43,196 bases of DNA from Clostridium sp. CAG:273 (GCA_000438355.1 FR901477.1:144-43339), one strand, 5' to 3'; counted from the stretch's first letter, positions 7,400 through 15,981 are shown. Program-made: numbers and translations. The notes: generated by a model not told the origin, from the letters alone.

Positions 7400-7876
7400 A
7401 GTTGTGTAGATGAAAAAATAATAGAAGAAACAAATAAAATACTTGAGAAATATAAAAAAGAAAAAGATAATTTAATTCCAATACTAAATGATATACAAGT
7501 TAAATTTGGATATATACCAAAAAGGTCTCAAATAGAAATTTCTAAATATTTACAAATTCCGATGGCAGAAATTTTTGGTGTTATAACTTTTTATTCAAGA
7601 TTTTCTCTTGAACCAAAAGGAAAATATAATATATCTGTATGTTTAGGTACAGCTTGCTTTGTAAAAGGTTCACAGGCAATATTTGATAGGTTAAAAGAAA
7701 GACTAAAATTAGAAGATGGCCAAACAAGTGCAGATGGAAAGTTTTCTATAGATACTACTAGATGTGTTGGAGCATGTGGCATAGCACCAGTATTTACTGT
7801 AAACAACGAAGTATATGGGCATGCAACAGTAAAGAAATTAGACGAAGTATTAGATAAATTAGAAAAAGAAGGATAG
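7397..7876 (+). CDS. hndA: NADH-dependent hydrogenase subunit A (NuoE/HndA-like)
   Basis: This 159-aa protein has a helical N-terminal part (about 1-75, with FGYIPKRSQIEISKYL and FGVITFYSRF). A thioredoxin-like [2Fe-2S] domain follows, with the four ligands C82, C87, C123 and C127 (CLGTAC, CVGAC). It belongs to the 24-kDa NuoE family and passes electrons between the flavoprotein subunit and the hydrogenase in soluble NADH-linked [FeFe] hydrogenases. It is first in an operon with hndC and hydA. The start relies on a distant SD across a hairpin, which makes it a likely control point for the complex. Confidence 0.93.
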   Translation: MSCVDEKIIEETNKILEKYKKEKDNLIPILNDIQVKFGYIPKRSQIEISKYLQIPMAEIFGVITFYSRFSLEPKGKYNISVCLGTACFVKGSQAIFDRLKERLKLEDGQTSADGKFSIDTTRCVGACGIAPVFTVNNEVYGHATVKKLDEVLDKLEKEG

Positions 7877-7991
7877 TAAATACATTTTAAAATTATTTTT
7901 ATATAGAATATTAATTTTAATAAAAAGTAATATAAAAACAGTAGTAATTGTATAATTAAAACGGTTTATCATTGTTATAAGGAGGTTTTAA

Positions 7992-9848
7992 ATGAAGACT
8001 ATAGAACAGTTAAATAAAATAAGAGTAGAAAAAAGAATAGAATTAGATTTAAGAAAAAATACAAATGCTGACACAAGAGAAAAACACATTTTGGTATGTA
8101 ATGGTACAGGATGTACTTCTTCAAAATCACCCCAAATATTAGATAATTTTAGAAAAATAATAGAAGAAAAACGTATAAAAAATGTAAAAGTTATAAAAAC
8201 AGGCTGTTTTGGATTATGTGCAAAAGGTCCAATTGTTATAATAAGACCAGAAGATACTTTTTATGCAATGGTAAAACCAGAAGATTGTGAAGAAATTATA
8301 CAGTCACATATAATAGATGGAAAAATTGTAGAAAGATTATTATGTAAAGATGTAGATGGTAAAATAGTAAATAAATTGGATGATCTTACATTTTACAAAA
8401 AACAAAAAAGAATAGCTTTAAAAAATTGTGGTGTAATAAATCCGGAAGACATAGATGAATACATAGCTTTTGATGGATATAGAGCATTAGCTAGAGTTTT
8501 GGTAGAAATGACACCAGATGAAGTAATACAGACTATAGATAAATCAGGTTTGCGTGGAAGAGGTGGAGCAGGTTTTCCAACAGGAAAAAAGTGGAGAAGC
8601 ACAAAAGATGCAGTAGGAGAAAAGAAATTTGTTGTATGTAATGCAGATGAAGGGGACCCAGGAGCTTTTATGGATAGGAGTATACTAGAAGGAGACCCTC
8701 ATGCAGTACTAGAAGCAATGGAGATTGCTGGATACTCAATAGGTGCAGAAAAAGGTTTTATATATGTAAGAGCTGAATATCCAATTGCAGTAAATAGATT
8801 ACAAATTGCTATAAATCAAGCAAGAGAATATGGTATACTTGGAAAAAATATTTTTGGAACAGGATTTAATTTTGATATAGAAATAAGACTAGGTGCAGGG
8901 GCTTTTGTATGTGGAGAAGAAACAGCACTATTAGAGTCAATAGAGGGAAGACGTGGTCAACCAAGAGTAAAACCACCATATCCAGCACAAAGTGGTTTAT
9001 GGGGATATCCAACATTAATAAATAATGTTGAAACATATGCTAATATAGCGCAAATTATATTAAAAGGGCCAGAATGGTATTCTTCTATAGGAACACAGAA
9101 TTCAAAAGGAACAAAAGTATTTGCTTTAGGTGGAAATGTTAATAATGTTGGATTAGTTGAAGTACCAATGGGAACAACTTTAAGGGAAATTGTTTACGAC
9201 ATAGGTGGTGGAATACCAAATGGTAGAGAATTTAAAGCAGCACAAACAGGTGGGCCTTCTGGTGGTTGCATTCCAAAAGAGCATCTAGATACACCTATAG
9301 ATTATGAATCTTTAAAAGCTATAGGTTCAATGATGGGGTCTGGTGGACTTATTGTAATGGATGATACTAAATGCATGGTGTGTTTAGCAAAATTTTATTT
9401 ACAATTTACAGTAAGTGAGAGCTGTGGAAAATGTACACCATGTAGAATTGGAACAAAAAGAATGCTAGAAATACTAGAAAAGTTATGTAGTGGGGAAGGA
9501 AATGAATATGACATATATAGACTAGAAAAATTGGCTGTAAATATACAAAAATCTAGCATATGCGGGTTAGGTCAAAGTGCTCCAAACCCAGTAATAAGTA
9601 CATTAAAATATTTTAGAGAAGAATTTAGACAACATGCTATAGAAAAAGAATGTAAAGCAATGGAATGTAAAGCTTTAGCAAAAATAGAAATAGATGAGGA
9701 TAAGTGTAAAGCTTGTGGATTATGCCAGAAAAATTGTCCAGTAAATGCAATTGAAGGTAAAGGAAGAGATAAAAGACATATTAATCAAGATAAATGTATT
9801 AAGTGTACTACTTGTATACGTTCTTGTCCTTTCCATGCCATAGGCTAA
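7992..9848 (+). CDS. hndC: NADH-binding flavoprotein subunit of bifurcating hydrogenase (NuoF/HndC-like)
   Basis: This 618-aa protein has an N-terminal thioredoxin-like [2Fe-2S] domain (HILVCNGTGCTSS, then KTGCFGLCAKGP). The NuoF core follows, with GRGGAGFPTGKKW, NADEGDPGAF (FMN/NADH site) and SCGKCTPCRIGT for the [4Fe-4S] cluster. The C-terminus carries two ferredoxin motifs, CKACGLCQKNCP and CIKCTTCIRSCP. This layout is that of HndC/HydB subunits, which exchange electrons between NAD(H), ferredoxin and hydrogenase. The RBS is AAGGAGG. The stop codon lies inside the left arm of the large palindromic element. Confidence 0.95.
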   Translation: MKTIEQLNKIRVEKRIELDLRKNTNADTREKHILVCNGTGCTSSKSPQILDNFRKIIEEKRIKNVKVIKTGCFGLCAKGPIVIIRPEDTFYAMVKPEDCEEIIQSHIIDGKIVERLLCKDVDGKIVNKLDDLTFYKKQKRIALKNCGVINPEDIDEYIAFDGYRALARVLVEMTPDEVIQTIDKSGLRGRGGAGFPTGKKWRSTKDAVGEKKFVVCNADEGDPGAFMDRSILEGDPHAVLEAMEIAGYSIGAEKGFIYVRAEYPIAVNRLQIAINQAREYGILGKNIFGTGFNFDIEIRLGAGAFVCGEETALLESIEGRRGQPRVKPPYPAQSGLWGYPTLINNVETYANIAQIILKGPEWYSSIGTQNSKGTKVFALGGNVNNVGLVEVPMGTTLREIVYDIGGGIPNGREFKAAQTGGPSGGCIPKEHLDTPIDYESLKAIGSMMGSGGLIVMDDTKCMVCLAKFYLQFTVSESCGKCTPCRIGTKRMLEILEKLCSGEGNEYDIYRLEKLAVNIQKSSICGLGQSAPNPVISTLKYFREEFRQHAIEKECKAMECKALAKIEIDEDKCKACGLCQKNCPVNAIEGKGRDKRHINQDKCIKCTTCIRSCPFHAIG

Positions 9849-9970
9849 TTCAAAAAACAAACTTCGCATTTCGTTGTCAAAATTTAGATAAAAAATCCTC
9901 GACGTACACAAAGTACGACTTCGGTTTTTTACTAAATTTTTCCTAGAACTACTCGTTTCTTTTTTGAATT
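9847..9970. repeat. Large nested palindromic element between hndC and hydA
   Basis: AATTCAAAAAA (9847-9857) and TTTTTTGAATT (9960-9970) form a perfect 11-bp terminal inverted repeat. Inside, AAAATTTAG (9879-9887) pairs with CTAAATTTT (9932-9940), then A6 with T6. At the centre CGTAC (9903-9907) pairs with GTACG (9913-9917) around ACAAA. It is richer in GC than its surroundings. The terminal repeat starts with the AA of the hndC stop codon. It looks like a small dispersed palindromic repeat (REP/MITE-like), but with one copy in view I cannot show dispersal. A role as a transcript-processing or attenuation hairpin is also possible. Confidence 0.6.
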
Positions 9971-10055
9971 ATTATAAGGTTAAAGTTAGTTTAGTAATAC
10001 TTGTTTTTTATTAAAGCTGTTAATGCAAAAAATAAATATTCCAAGGAGGAGAATA

Positions 10056-11804
10056 ATGGTTAATTTAAAAATAGATGGAAAAAATGTTGTTGTTCCAGAG
10101 GGGACTACAATATTAGACGCAGCAAAACAAGCAGGAATAGACATCCCAACACTATGCTTTTTGAAAGAGATAAATGAAGTTGGAGATTGTAGAATGTGTA
10201 TTGTTGAAGTTGAAGGAAGAAAAGGTTTTGCAACTTCATGTATACAAAAGGTAGAAGAAGGAATGGTTGTCCATACACATACACCAAATGTATTAGAAGC
10301 AAGACATACCATACTTGATTTAATTATTTCTAATCACTCTAAAGATTGTTTAACTTGTACACGTTCTGGTAATTGCGAACTTCAAGATTTAGCAATTAAA
10401 TTTAATGTTTTGGATATAGATTATAAAGGAGAGAGAACAGAACATAAAATAGATGATAAATCTCCTTCAATTGTAAGAGATTTTAATAAATGTATTTTGT
10501 GTAGAAGATGTGTGGCAACTTGTAAAAATGTTCAAAATATTGGTGCAATTGATTGTATTGAAAGAGGTTTTGAATCTTGTATTTCCACTACATATGACCA
10601 TAGTTTAAATGATGTAAACTGTACATTTTGTGGTCAATGTATAGAAGCTTGTCCAACAGGTGCTCTTCATGAGAAAGAAAATATAAATGATGTGTGGGCA
10701 AAATTAAAAGACCCTGATACATATGTTGTAGTTCAAACAGCACCATCTGTAAGAGTAGCACTTGGAGAAGAATTTAAAATGGAAATTGGCACAAATGTTA
10801 CTGGAAAGATGGTATCTGCATTAAAACGTTTGGGATTTGATAAAGTATTTGATACAAATACAGGAGCAGATTTTACAATTATGGAAGAAGCAACTGAGTT
10901 TGTAAAAAGATTTAAAGAAAATGATAATTTGCCAATGACTACATCATGTTGCCCAGGTTGGGTAAGATTTGCAGAAATGGAATATCCAGAAAATTTAAGT
11001 CATTTATCTAGTTGTAAGTCACCACATCAAATGTTTGGAGCAATAATAAAATCTTATTATGCAGAGAAAAATAATATTGATCCTAAGAATATATATGTAG
11101 TTTCTGTAATGCCATGTATAGCTAAAAAGTTTGAAAGACAGAGAGAAGAAATGAAAGTGAATGGATTATGGGATGTTGATAGTGTAATTACTACTCGTGA
11201 ACTTGCAAGGATGATAAAACAAGCGAATATAGAATTTGATAAATTAGAGGATGAAACTTTTGACAGTCCAATGGGAGAAGCTACAGGAGCTGCTGCTATA
11301 TTTGGAGTTACAGGTGGAGTTATGGAGGCTGCACTTCGTACAGCATATGAGTTAATTACTGGAAAAGAGTTAAAAAAGTTAGAGTTTGAAGAAATAAGAG
11401 GAGCAAAAGGAATAAAAAAAGCAACTGTACAAATCGGAGATAAAGAAGTAAAAGTAGCTGTTGCACATGGATTAAGCAATGCTAGAAAAATAATGGAAGA
11501 AATAAAAAATGGTACATCAGATTATCAATTTGTAGAAGTAATGGCATGCCCAGGTGGATGCATAATGGGTGGAGGTCAACCTATTAAAAGTTCAAAGGTA
11601 AGAATGACAGTAGATGTAGCTGCAAAAAGAGCAGAAGCAATGTATTCTATAGATGAAAGAAGTGTAATTAGAAAGTCTCATGAAAATCCTATATTAAAAC
11701 AAATTTATAAGGAATATATAGGAAAACCAGGAGAACATAAAGCACATGAACTTTTACATACACATTATATGAAAAGAGAAATGAACTTTGAAGATATTTC
11801 TTAA
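10056..11804 (+). CDS. hydA: [FeFe] hydrogenase catalytic subunit (HndD/HydA type)
   Basis: This protein of 582 aa starts at ATG 10056 after AAGGAGG; an upstream ATG at 10023 lacks an SD. Its domains are: N-terminal [2Fe-2S] (C34, C45, C48, C62); His-ligated [4Fe-4S] (H94, C98, C101, C107); two ferredoxin clusters (C146-C156 and C189-C199); then the H-cluster domain. That domain has TTSCCPGW (C298/C299), MPCIAKK (C354) and ACPGGCIMGGGQP. MPCIAKK and CIMGGG are mild variants of the usual MPCTAKK and CIGGGG or CINGGG. With hndA and hndC it forms an NADH/ferredoxin-linked hydrogenase that disposes of fermentation electrons as H2. No H-cluster maturases are in the window. Confidence 0.96.
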   Translation: MVNLKIDGKNVVVPEGTTILDAAKQAGIDIPTLCFLKEINEVGDCRMCIVEVEGRKGFATSCIQKVEEGMVVHTHTPNVLEARHTILDLIISNHSKDCLTCTRSGNCELQDLAIKFNVLDIDYKGERTEHKIDDKSPSIVRDFNKCILCRRCVATCKNVQNIGAIDCIERGFESCISTTYDHSLNDVNCTFCGQCIEACPTGALHEKENINDVWAKLKDPDTYVVVQTAPSVRVALGEEFKMEIGTNVTGKMVSALKRLGFDKVFDTNTGADFTIMEEATEFVKRFKENDNLPMTTSCCPGWVRFAEMEYPENLSHLSSCKSPHQMFGAIIKSYYAEKNNIDPKNIYVVSVMPCIAKKFERQREEMKVNGLWDVDSVITTRELARMIKQANIEFDKLEDETFDSPMGEATGAAAIFGVTGGVMEAALRTAYELITGKELKKLEFEEIRGAKGIKKATVQIGDKEVKVAVAHGLSNARKIMEEIKNGTSDYQFVEVMACPGGCIMGGGQPIKSSKVRMTVDVAAKRAEAMYSIDERSVIRKSHENPILKQIYKEYIGKPGEHKAHELLHTHYMKREMNFEDIS

Positions 11805-11810
11805 AAATAT

Positions 11811-11842
11811 AAACCTCGGAAAGGAGCGTCTTTCCGAGGTTT
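11811..11842. terminator. Bidirectional terminator after hydA
   Basis: A perfect 13-bp stem, AAACCTCGGAAAG with CTTTCCGAGGTTT, encloses a GAGCGT loop. It lies between hydA (+) and the convergent small membrane gene (-). Confidence 0.88.
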
Positions 11843-11846
11843 ATTC

Positions 11847-12128
11847 TTACTTTAATTTAAAGTGACAAATGCGGAACTGAACTAAGAGAAGCAACAAATC
11901 AATGATAAAGACTACCGATATATTAATAGATATCTGGAATGCTGCAAATAGTCCTGCTATACAAGCAATTAGTCCTAAAACTACAGTTCCTAACAGTTGC
12001 TGAAATTGCAACCGCTCTGTGTAATCCAGTTGTTTGCTAGATTTTAACAATATGATTACTGTAAAGATAAATCCAGAAATAATACATATTGTAAGCAATA
12101 TTGTTACAAATAGCAACAACAGAAACAT
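11847..12128 (-). CDS. Small three-helix membrane protein, unknown
   Basis: I do not recognise this 93-aa protein. It has three hydrophobic segments (about 1-29, 46-66 and 69-87), with a charged loop KSSKQLDYTERLQFQQ after the first. It is real: AAAGGAGTGAT precedes the ATG and a consensus promoter lies upstream on the same strand. It is the only reverse-strand gene between pdaA and recO. Its codons look less AT-biased than those of its neighbours, which suggests recent arrival, perhaps with the hydrogenase block; I judged this by eye and did not compute it. Confidence 0.7.
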   Translation of the reverse strand: MFLLLLFVTILLTICIISGFIFTVIILLKSSKQLDYTERLQFQQLLGTVVLGLIACIAGLFAAFQISINISVVFIIDLLLLLVQFRICHFKLK

Positions 12129-12591
12129 ACTATCACTCCTTTCATAAAGTAGTAGTGCAATTTTACAAATCTTAACTCAAAGATAGGAAAATTACATAAA
12201 AATAAATGCGCTCCATAAGTTAATTATAAGATATTTTACACAATATGTCAAAATTATGTGAATTAAATAAGATAAAAGTGGCAAGTTAAGACGTTGAAAA
12301 TAGTAAAAAAATGTGATATAAATAAAAATATTAATAAACTTAAAAAATCTCAAAATAGACTAATAAGGTTTTATAAAATGTCTAAAAATTTTGCAAAATA
12401 TTAATTAAATAAAAATAAGCTCAAAAATTCAAGAAAAATAAACTAAGTTTACAAAATCAAGTGAAAAAGTACGAAATTTTAGTAAAATTTATTTACATGT
12501 TTCTACAAAAAAGTAACTTAATAGAATATATAATAAATAAGCTAACTAAAAGGTATATTAAAAATAAACAAGAAAGGAACAGAAAAACAAA
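12129..12591. other. Divergent spacer between the small membrane gene and era
   Basis: No gene is visible in these 463 bases. The left part holds the promoter and about 88-nt leader of the reverse-strand membrane gene, including a start-stop ATG-TAA. The rest is very AT-rich. A short palindrome, AAATTTTA/TAAAATTT, lies near 12474-12490, and a TATAAT at 12529-12534 could serve era, although I see no good -35 box for it. Confidence 0.5.
12223..12251 (-). promoter_or_regulatory. Consensus sigma-A promoter for the small membrane gene
   Basis: On the minus strand TTGACA (12251-12246), a 17-nt spacer and TATAAT (12228-12223) match consensus fully. The transcript would begin near 12216, almost at a GGAG (12214-12211) that precedes an ATG-TAA at 12197-12192. 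Confidence 0.85.
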
Positions 12592-13500
12592 ATGGATAAA
12601 GTATTTAAATCAGGATTTGTTTCAATAATAGGTAGAACAAACGTAGGAAAGTCTAGTATATTAAATAGATTGGTAAATGAAAAGGTAGCTGCTATTGCGA
12701 ATAAACCTCAAACTACAAGAACTCAAATTAAGGCAATTGTAAATAGACCTAATTCGCAAATTATATTTATGGATACTCCAGGAATTCATAAACCAAAGTC
12801 TAAACTTGGAAATGTTATGGTAGAAAATGCATTTGGCTCTATTGGTGATTGTGATGTTTTGCTTTTTGTTATTGAAGCAACATCAAAAGAGATAGGAAAA
12901 GGTGATAGATTAATTTTAGACAAAATAAAAGATTCTAATAGAAAAACTATTTTAATAATAAATAAAATAGATTTGGTAAATAAGGAAGAGATAGCTAATT
13001 TAATAAATTTATATAAAGATGAATATAACTTTGCAGCAATTATTCCAGTATCTGTTGAAAAAAATTATAATTTAGAAACAATATTAGATGAGATAGAGAG
13101 TAACCTAAAAGAAGGTCCTGCATATTATAATACAGAAGAGTATACAGACCAAACATTAAGACAATTAACAGAGGAAACAATAAGAGAAAAAGCATTAAGA
13201 TTATTAAAAGACGAAGTTCCACATGGGATATTTATAGAAGTGGATAAGATGAAATTAAGAAAAACTATTGATAAAGAACCAATTTATGATATAGAAGCAA
13301 CAATTTATTGTATAAGAGAATCACATAAGGGTATTATAATTGGAAAAAGTGGAGCAATGCTTAAAAAGATTGGAACATATGCAAGACAGGATTTAGAGAA
13401 AATGTTTGATTGCAAAGTTAATTTGAAAATTTGGGTAAAAGTGAAACAAGATTGGATAAATAATGAGAATTTTGTAAAAAAATTTAAAAGTGGAAATTAA
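12592..13500 (+). CDS. era: GTPase Era (30S ribosome assembly)
   Basis: This 302-aa protein is of normal length for Era. The N-terminal GTPase domain has G1 GRTNVGKSS, G2 in KPQTTRTQIKAIV, G3 DTPGIHKP and G4 NKID. The C-terminal KH domain includes the conserved IYCIRESHKGIIIGKSGAMLK, which binds the 3' end of 16S rRNA. AAAGGA lies about 12 nt before the ATG. yqzL and recO follow, as in Bacillus, but the gene is separated from ybeY-dgkA by the hydrogenase block. Confidence 0.97.
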   Translation: MDKVFKSGFVSIIGRTNVGKSSILNRLVNEKVAAIANKPQTTRTQIKAIVNRPNSQIIFMDTPGIHKPKSKLGNVMVENAFGSIGDCDVLLFVIEATSKEIGKGDRLILDKIKDSNRKTILIINKIDLVNKEEIANLINLYKDEYNFAAIIPVSVEKNYNLETILDEIESNLKEGPAYYNTEEYTDQTLRQLTEETIREKALRLLKDEVPHGIFIEVDKMKLRKTIDKEPIYDIEATIYCIRESHKGIIIGKSGAMLKKIGTYARQDLEKMFDCKVNLKIWVKVKQDWINNENFVKKFKSGN

Positions 13501-13569
13501 TAATTTTAAAGTTTTTATCTTTTAAATTTTTATAAGATAAATAAAGTAAATTAATATAAATAAAAAATA

Positions 13570-13595
13570 ACAAATTTATCCTAGTATAAATTTGT
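13570..13595 (+). terminator. Hairpin after era
   Basis: ACAAATTTAT pairs perfectly with ATAAATTTGT around CCTAGT, 70 nt after the era stop. There is no T-tract, so it may be an RNA 3'-end or processing structure. Confidence 0.35.
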
Positions 13596-13665
13596 AATAT
13601 TTGCTTAAGATAAAATTAAACAACATTATAAAATAATATTATGAGATATAATAAAAAGTTATAAT

Positions 13666-13699
13666 GTTTATGCAAATATAAAATATTTGCTTATTAAAC
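13666..13699 (+). promoter_or_regulatory. Hairpin directly before the yqzL ribosome site
   Basis: GTTTA (13666-13670) and TAAAC (13695-13699) flank a perfect inner stem GCAAATAT-AAA-ATATTTGC (13672-13690). The SD CAGGAG starts at the next base. The hairpin is upstream of the SD, not between SD and start. It may control translation of yqzL-recO. Confidence 0.4.
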
Positions 13700-13713
13700 A
13701 GGAGATGATTTCT

Positions 13714-13884
13714 ATGATAAAACAGATTGCTTGGAATACTTTTAAAAATACTGGTAATATAGACACATTTATGGAATTAATGGAAGTAGAGAATGTAGAG
13801 AAAACGATGAAAGGTATGTACGACTATGGGAATAATAAAAACGAAGGGAATAATAATAGCAGAAAACAATATGAGCGACTTTGA
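13714..13884 (+). CDS. yqzL: YqzL-like small protein
   Basis: This 56-aa protein begins at ATG 13714, 9 nt after GGAG; an upstream in-frame TTG is less likely. Its N-terminal half, IAWNTFKNTGNIDTFMELME, matches YqzL (W-x-x-F-x-x-TGNIDTY...), a tiny conserved protein always found between era and recO in Firmicutes. The C-terminus is a longer Asn/Lys-rich tail than in Bacillus because its frame runs 59 bases into recO. Its function is unknown. Confidence 0.75.
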   Translation: MIKQIAWNTFKNTGNIDTFMELMEVENVEKTMKGMYDYGNNKNEGNNNSRKQYERL

Positions 13885-14551
13885 TAAAATGGTAACAATT
13901 TTAACTCCAAGTGGAAAAATTGGGTGTGCTGCTAGAGGTGCGAGAAAGCCAAAAAGTATGCTAATGGCAGCAACTCAGTTTTTATGTTTTGGAGAATATA
14001 TGTTATATAGAGGTACTAATTCGTACAGTGTAAATTCGTGTGATACAATAGAAATATTTTATAATATAAGAACAGATTTGGATAAATTAAAATATGCTAC
14101 ACATATAACTAAAATAATAAATGATGTAACAGACGAAAATCAAAATACATACAAGATTTTACAATTATTTTTAAATACTTTATATATGATTTCAGAAACA
14201 GATAAAGATTTAGATTTTATAAATTCTGTTTTTAAGATAAGACTTTCTTGCTTATTAGGATTTATGCCAATAATAAATAAATGTACATCTTGTGGTGAAA
14301 CTGGTGCTGAAAGCTATTTTAGCTTTGAAGATAGTGGATTTAAATGTGAAGCATGTGCAAGACAAGATAAAGGAGCAATAAAAATAAGTAAATCTACTGC
14401 AAATGCGATTAAATACATAATTTTAGCAGATGCAAAAAAGATTTTTTCATTTAATATAGCAGAAGAAAACAAAAGGGAGTTAGAAATTATTGCAAAACTT
14501 TATTTAAATGATAAATTAGATAAAGAATATAAAATAGAAGATTTATTTTAG
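13826..14551 (+). CDS. recO: DNA repair protein RecO
   Basis: This 241-aa protein is of normal length. The N-terminal OB fold is seen in KTKGIIIAENNMSDFDKMVTILTPSGK and the conserved AARGARKPKS. The helical body ends with a zinc motif (CTSCGETG ... CEAC). RecO loads RecA on SSB-coated DNA with RecR in gap repair. The start overlaps yqzL by 59 nt, which suggests coupled translation. A strong terminator follows. Confidence 0.94.
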   Translation: MGIIKTKGIIIAENNMSDFDKMVTILTPSGKIGCAARGARKPKSMLMAATQFLCFGEYMLYRGTNSYSVNSCDTIEIFYNIRTDLDKLKYATHITKIINDVTDENQNTYKILQLFLNTLYMISETDKDLDFINSVFKIRLSCLLGFMPIINKCTSCGETGAESYFSFEDSGFKCEACARQDKGAIKISKSTANAIKYIILADAKKIFSFNIAEENKRELEIIAKLYLNDKLDKEYKIEDLF

Positions 14552-14571
14552 CAGATATTGAATATCAATAT

Positions 14572-14608
14572 AAAAATGCAGGTTATTTTAGAAATAATCT
14601 GCATTTTT
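14572..14608 (+). terminator. Terminator after recO
   Basis: AAAAATGCAG pairs with CTGCATTTTT, and inside TTATTT pairs with AAATAA. It lies 21 nt past the recO stop. Confidence 0.85.
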
Positions 14609-14669
14609 ATGTAATTTTATAATTAAGAAAATATTAATAATATAGTTCTATAAAAAGCAATTTATATAT

Positions 14670-14699
14670 TTGACATTTGCCGTAATAAAATGATATAAT
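14670..14699 (+). promoter_or_regulatory. Sigma-A promoter of the polysaccharide cluster
   Basis: TTGACA (14670-14675), an 18-nt spacer ending in TGA, and TATAAT (14694-14699). Both hexamers match consensus exactly, with an extended -10 (TGn). Confidence 0.88.
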
Positions 14700-14733
14700 A
14701 AGTAAGCTAATAAACGTTTTTGAGGGAGATATT

Positions 14734-15981
14734 ATGAGTAAAGTAATAAAGTTTGGTATAGGTTTTGTTACAGGAAGACCTAATATTTGTAAGCTTATTA
14801 ATAATACCTGTAAGCATTTAGCAGAACAAGTTAATAAATCAGATGTAAAAATAGAATTAACAATTTTTATACTATTCGATTTACAATATCAATTTACAAC
14901 AAGAATAGATTTTTATGGACTTATGCCAGATGTATATAAAAATGTTAATATAAAGTATATAACACCAGAAGATTTAGAAGAACAAAAAAAGATATTAATA
15001 GGTAAAGAAATATTAACGAAAAAAGAAGCGGATTTATTTTTAGGATATGGTTATGCTAAAGGTAGAAATACTATAATGTATTATGCATTAAAGAAAGAAA
15101 TAGATTATTTATTATTTTGGGATGATGATGAATATCCTGTAGCATGTCTAAAAGAAGATGAAGACGAAGAAATAACATGGGTAAAACAGGATAATATTAT
15201 AAACACAATAAATTATATGAAAAAAGCAGATGTGGCTTTAGGTCATAAATGTGGTTATGTATCGCCTATTCCATATATAGAGCTAAAAGAAGATATAAAT
15301 GAAGACTTATTTAAAGATTATATAGAGGCTGTTTCAAATGAGGCTATATCATGGGAAGGAATAAGAGAGCAATTAGTTAAATATCATGGTTTTAGATATG
15401 TTCCAAAAAGTGAATTAGAAGAATCAAAAGTAAGAGAAATAAAATTTGATGGAATTGGAAAGTGGGTATTAGGTTCACCTCTTTGTTTAAACTTTACTCA
15501 CTTAGATAAAATACCTTCGTTTTATAATCCAGAAGGAGCGAGAGGAGAAGACGCCTTTTTCTCTACATGGTTAGAAAATTCAAAAGTAATTGAAATGCCA
15601 GTATATCATTTTCATGATGCTTTCTTAAAGTATACAAATATTTTAAATGAAAAATATCCTAAAAAATTAAGAAAGATAAAAATGGAAGATGAACAAACCA
15701 CAGAAAGATTTATAAAAGCTTCAATAGGATGGATAAGATATAAACCATTATTTATATATTTAACAGACAGAAAGAATTATAATGAAAAAATAGATCAGAT
15801 ACGTGAAAAATTAAGAATAAGTATACCAGAAGTTAATAAATTATTTGCAAATTCAGATTTAAATTTATTATTACCTGAATTAGAAAAATTTAATTCTAGT
15901 GTAAAAAAAGATTATGATGATTATATAAAAACAGATGAGGCTTGGAAAAAAGTAAAAAAGGCAATGACAGAAAATAAGTAA
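14734..15981 (+). CDS. GT-A type glycosyltransferase-like protein
   Basis: This 415-aa soluble protein looks like a nucleotide-sugar transferase. It begins with a parallel-strand fold (IGFVTGRPN). The likely metal/sugar-binding motif is LLFWDDDEYP at about 129-138. A late GARGEDAFFSTW (near 270) resembles the acceptor/ED motif of GT2-like enzymes, and VYHFHDAF may supply a metal-ligand histidine. There is no membrane helix. It has its own consensus promoter and terminator and starts a block of surface-polysaccharide genes. Donor and acceptor cannot be told from the sequence. Confidence 0.7.
   Translation: MSKVIKFGIGFVTGRPNICKLINNTCKHLAEQVNKSDVKIELTIFILFDLQYQFTTRIDFYGLMPDVYKNVNIKYITPEDLEEQKKILIGKEILTKKEADLFLGYGYAKGRNTIMYYALKKEIDYLLFWDDDEYPVACLKEDEDEEITWVKQDNIINTINYMKKADVALGHKCGYVSPIPYIELKEDINEDLFKDYIEAVSNEAISWEGIREQLVKYHGFRYVPKSELEESKVREIKFDGIGKWVLGSPLCLNFTHLDKIPSFYNPEGARGEDAFFSTWLENSKVIEMPVYHFHDAFLKYTNILNEKYPKKLRKIKMEDEQTTERFIKASIGWIRYKPLFIYLTDRKNYNEKIDQIREKLRISIPEVNKLFANSDLNLLLPELEKFNSSVKKDYDDYIKTDEAWKKVKKAMTENK

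Noticed and set aside
10023..10055. Upstream ATG extension of hydA
   Set aside because: The AAGGAGG ribosome site lies inside the extension, so ATG 10056 is the start.
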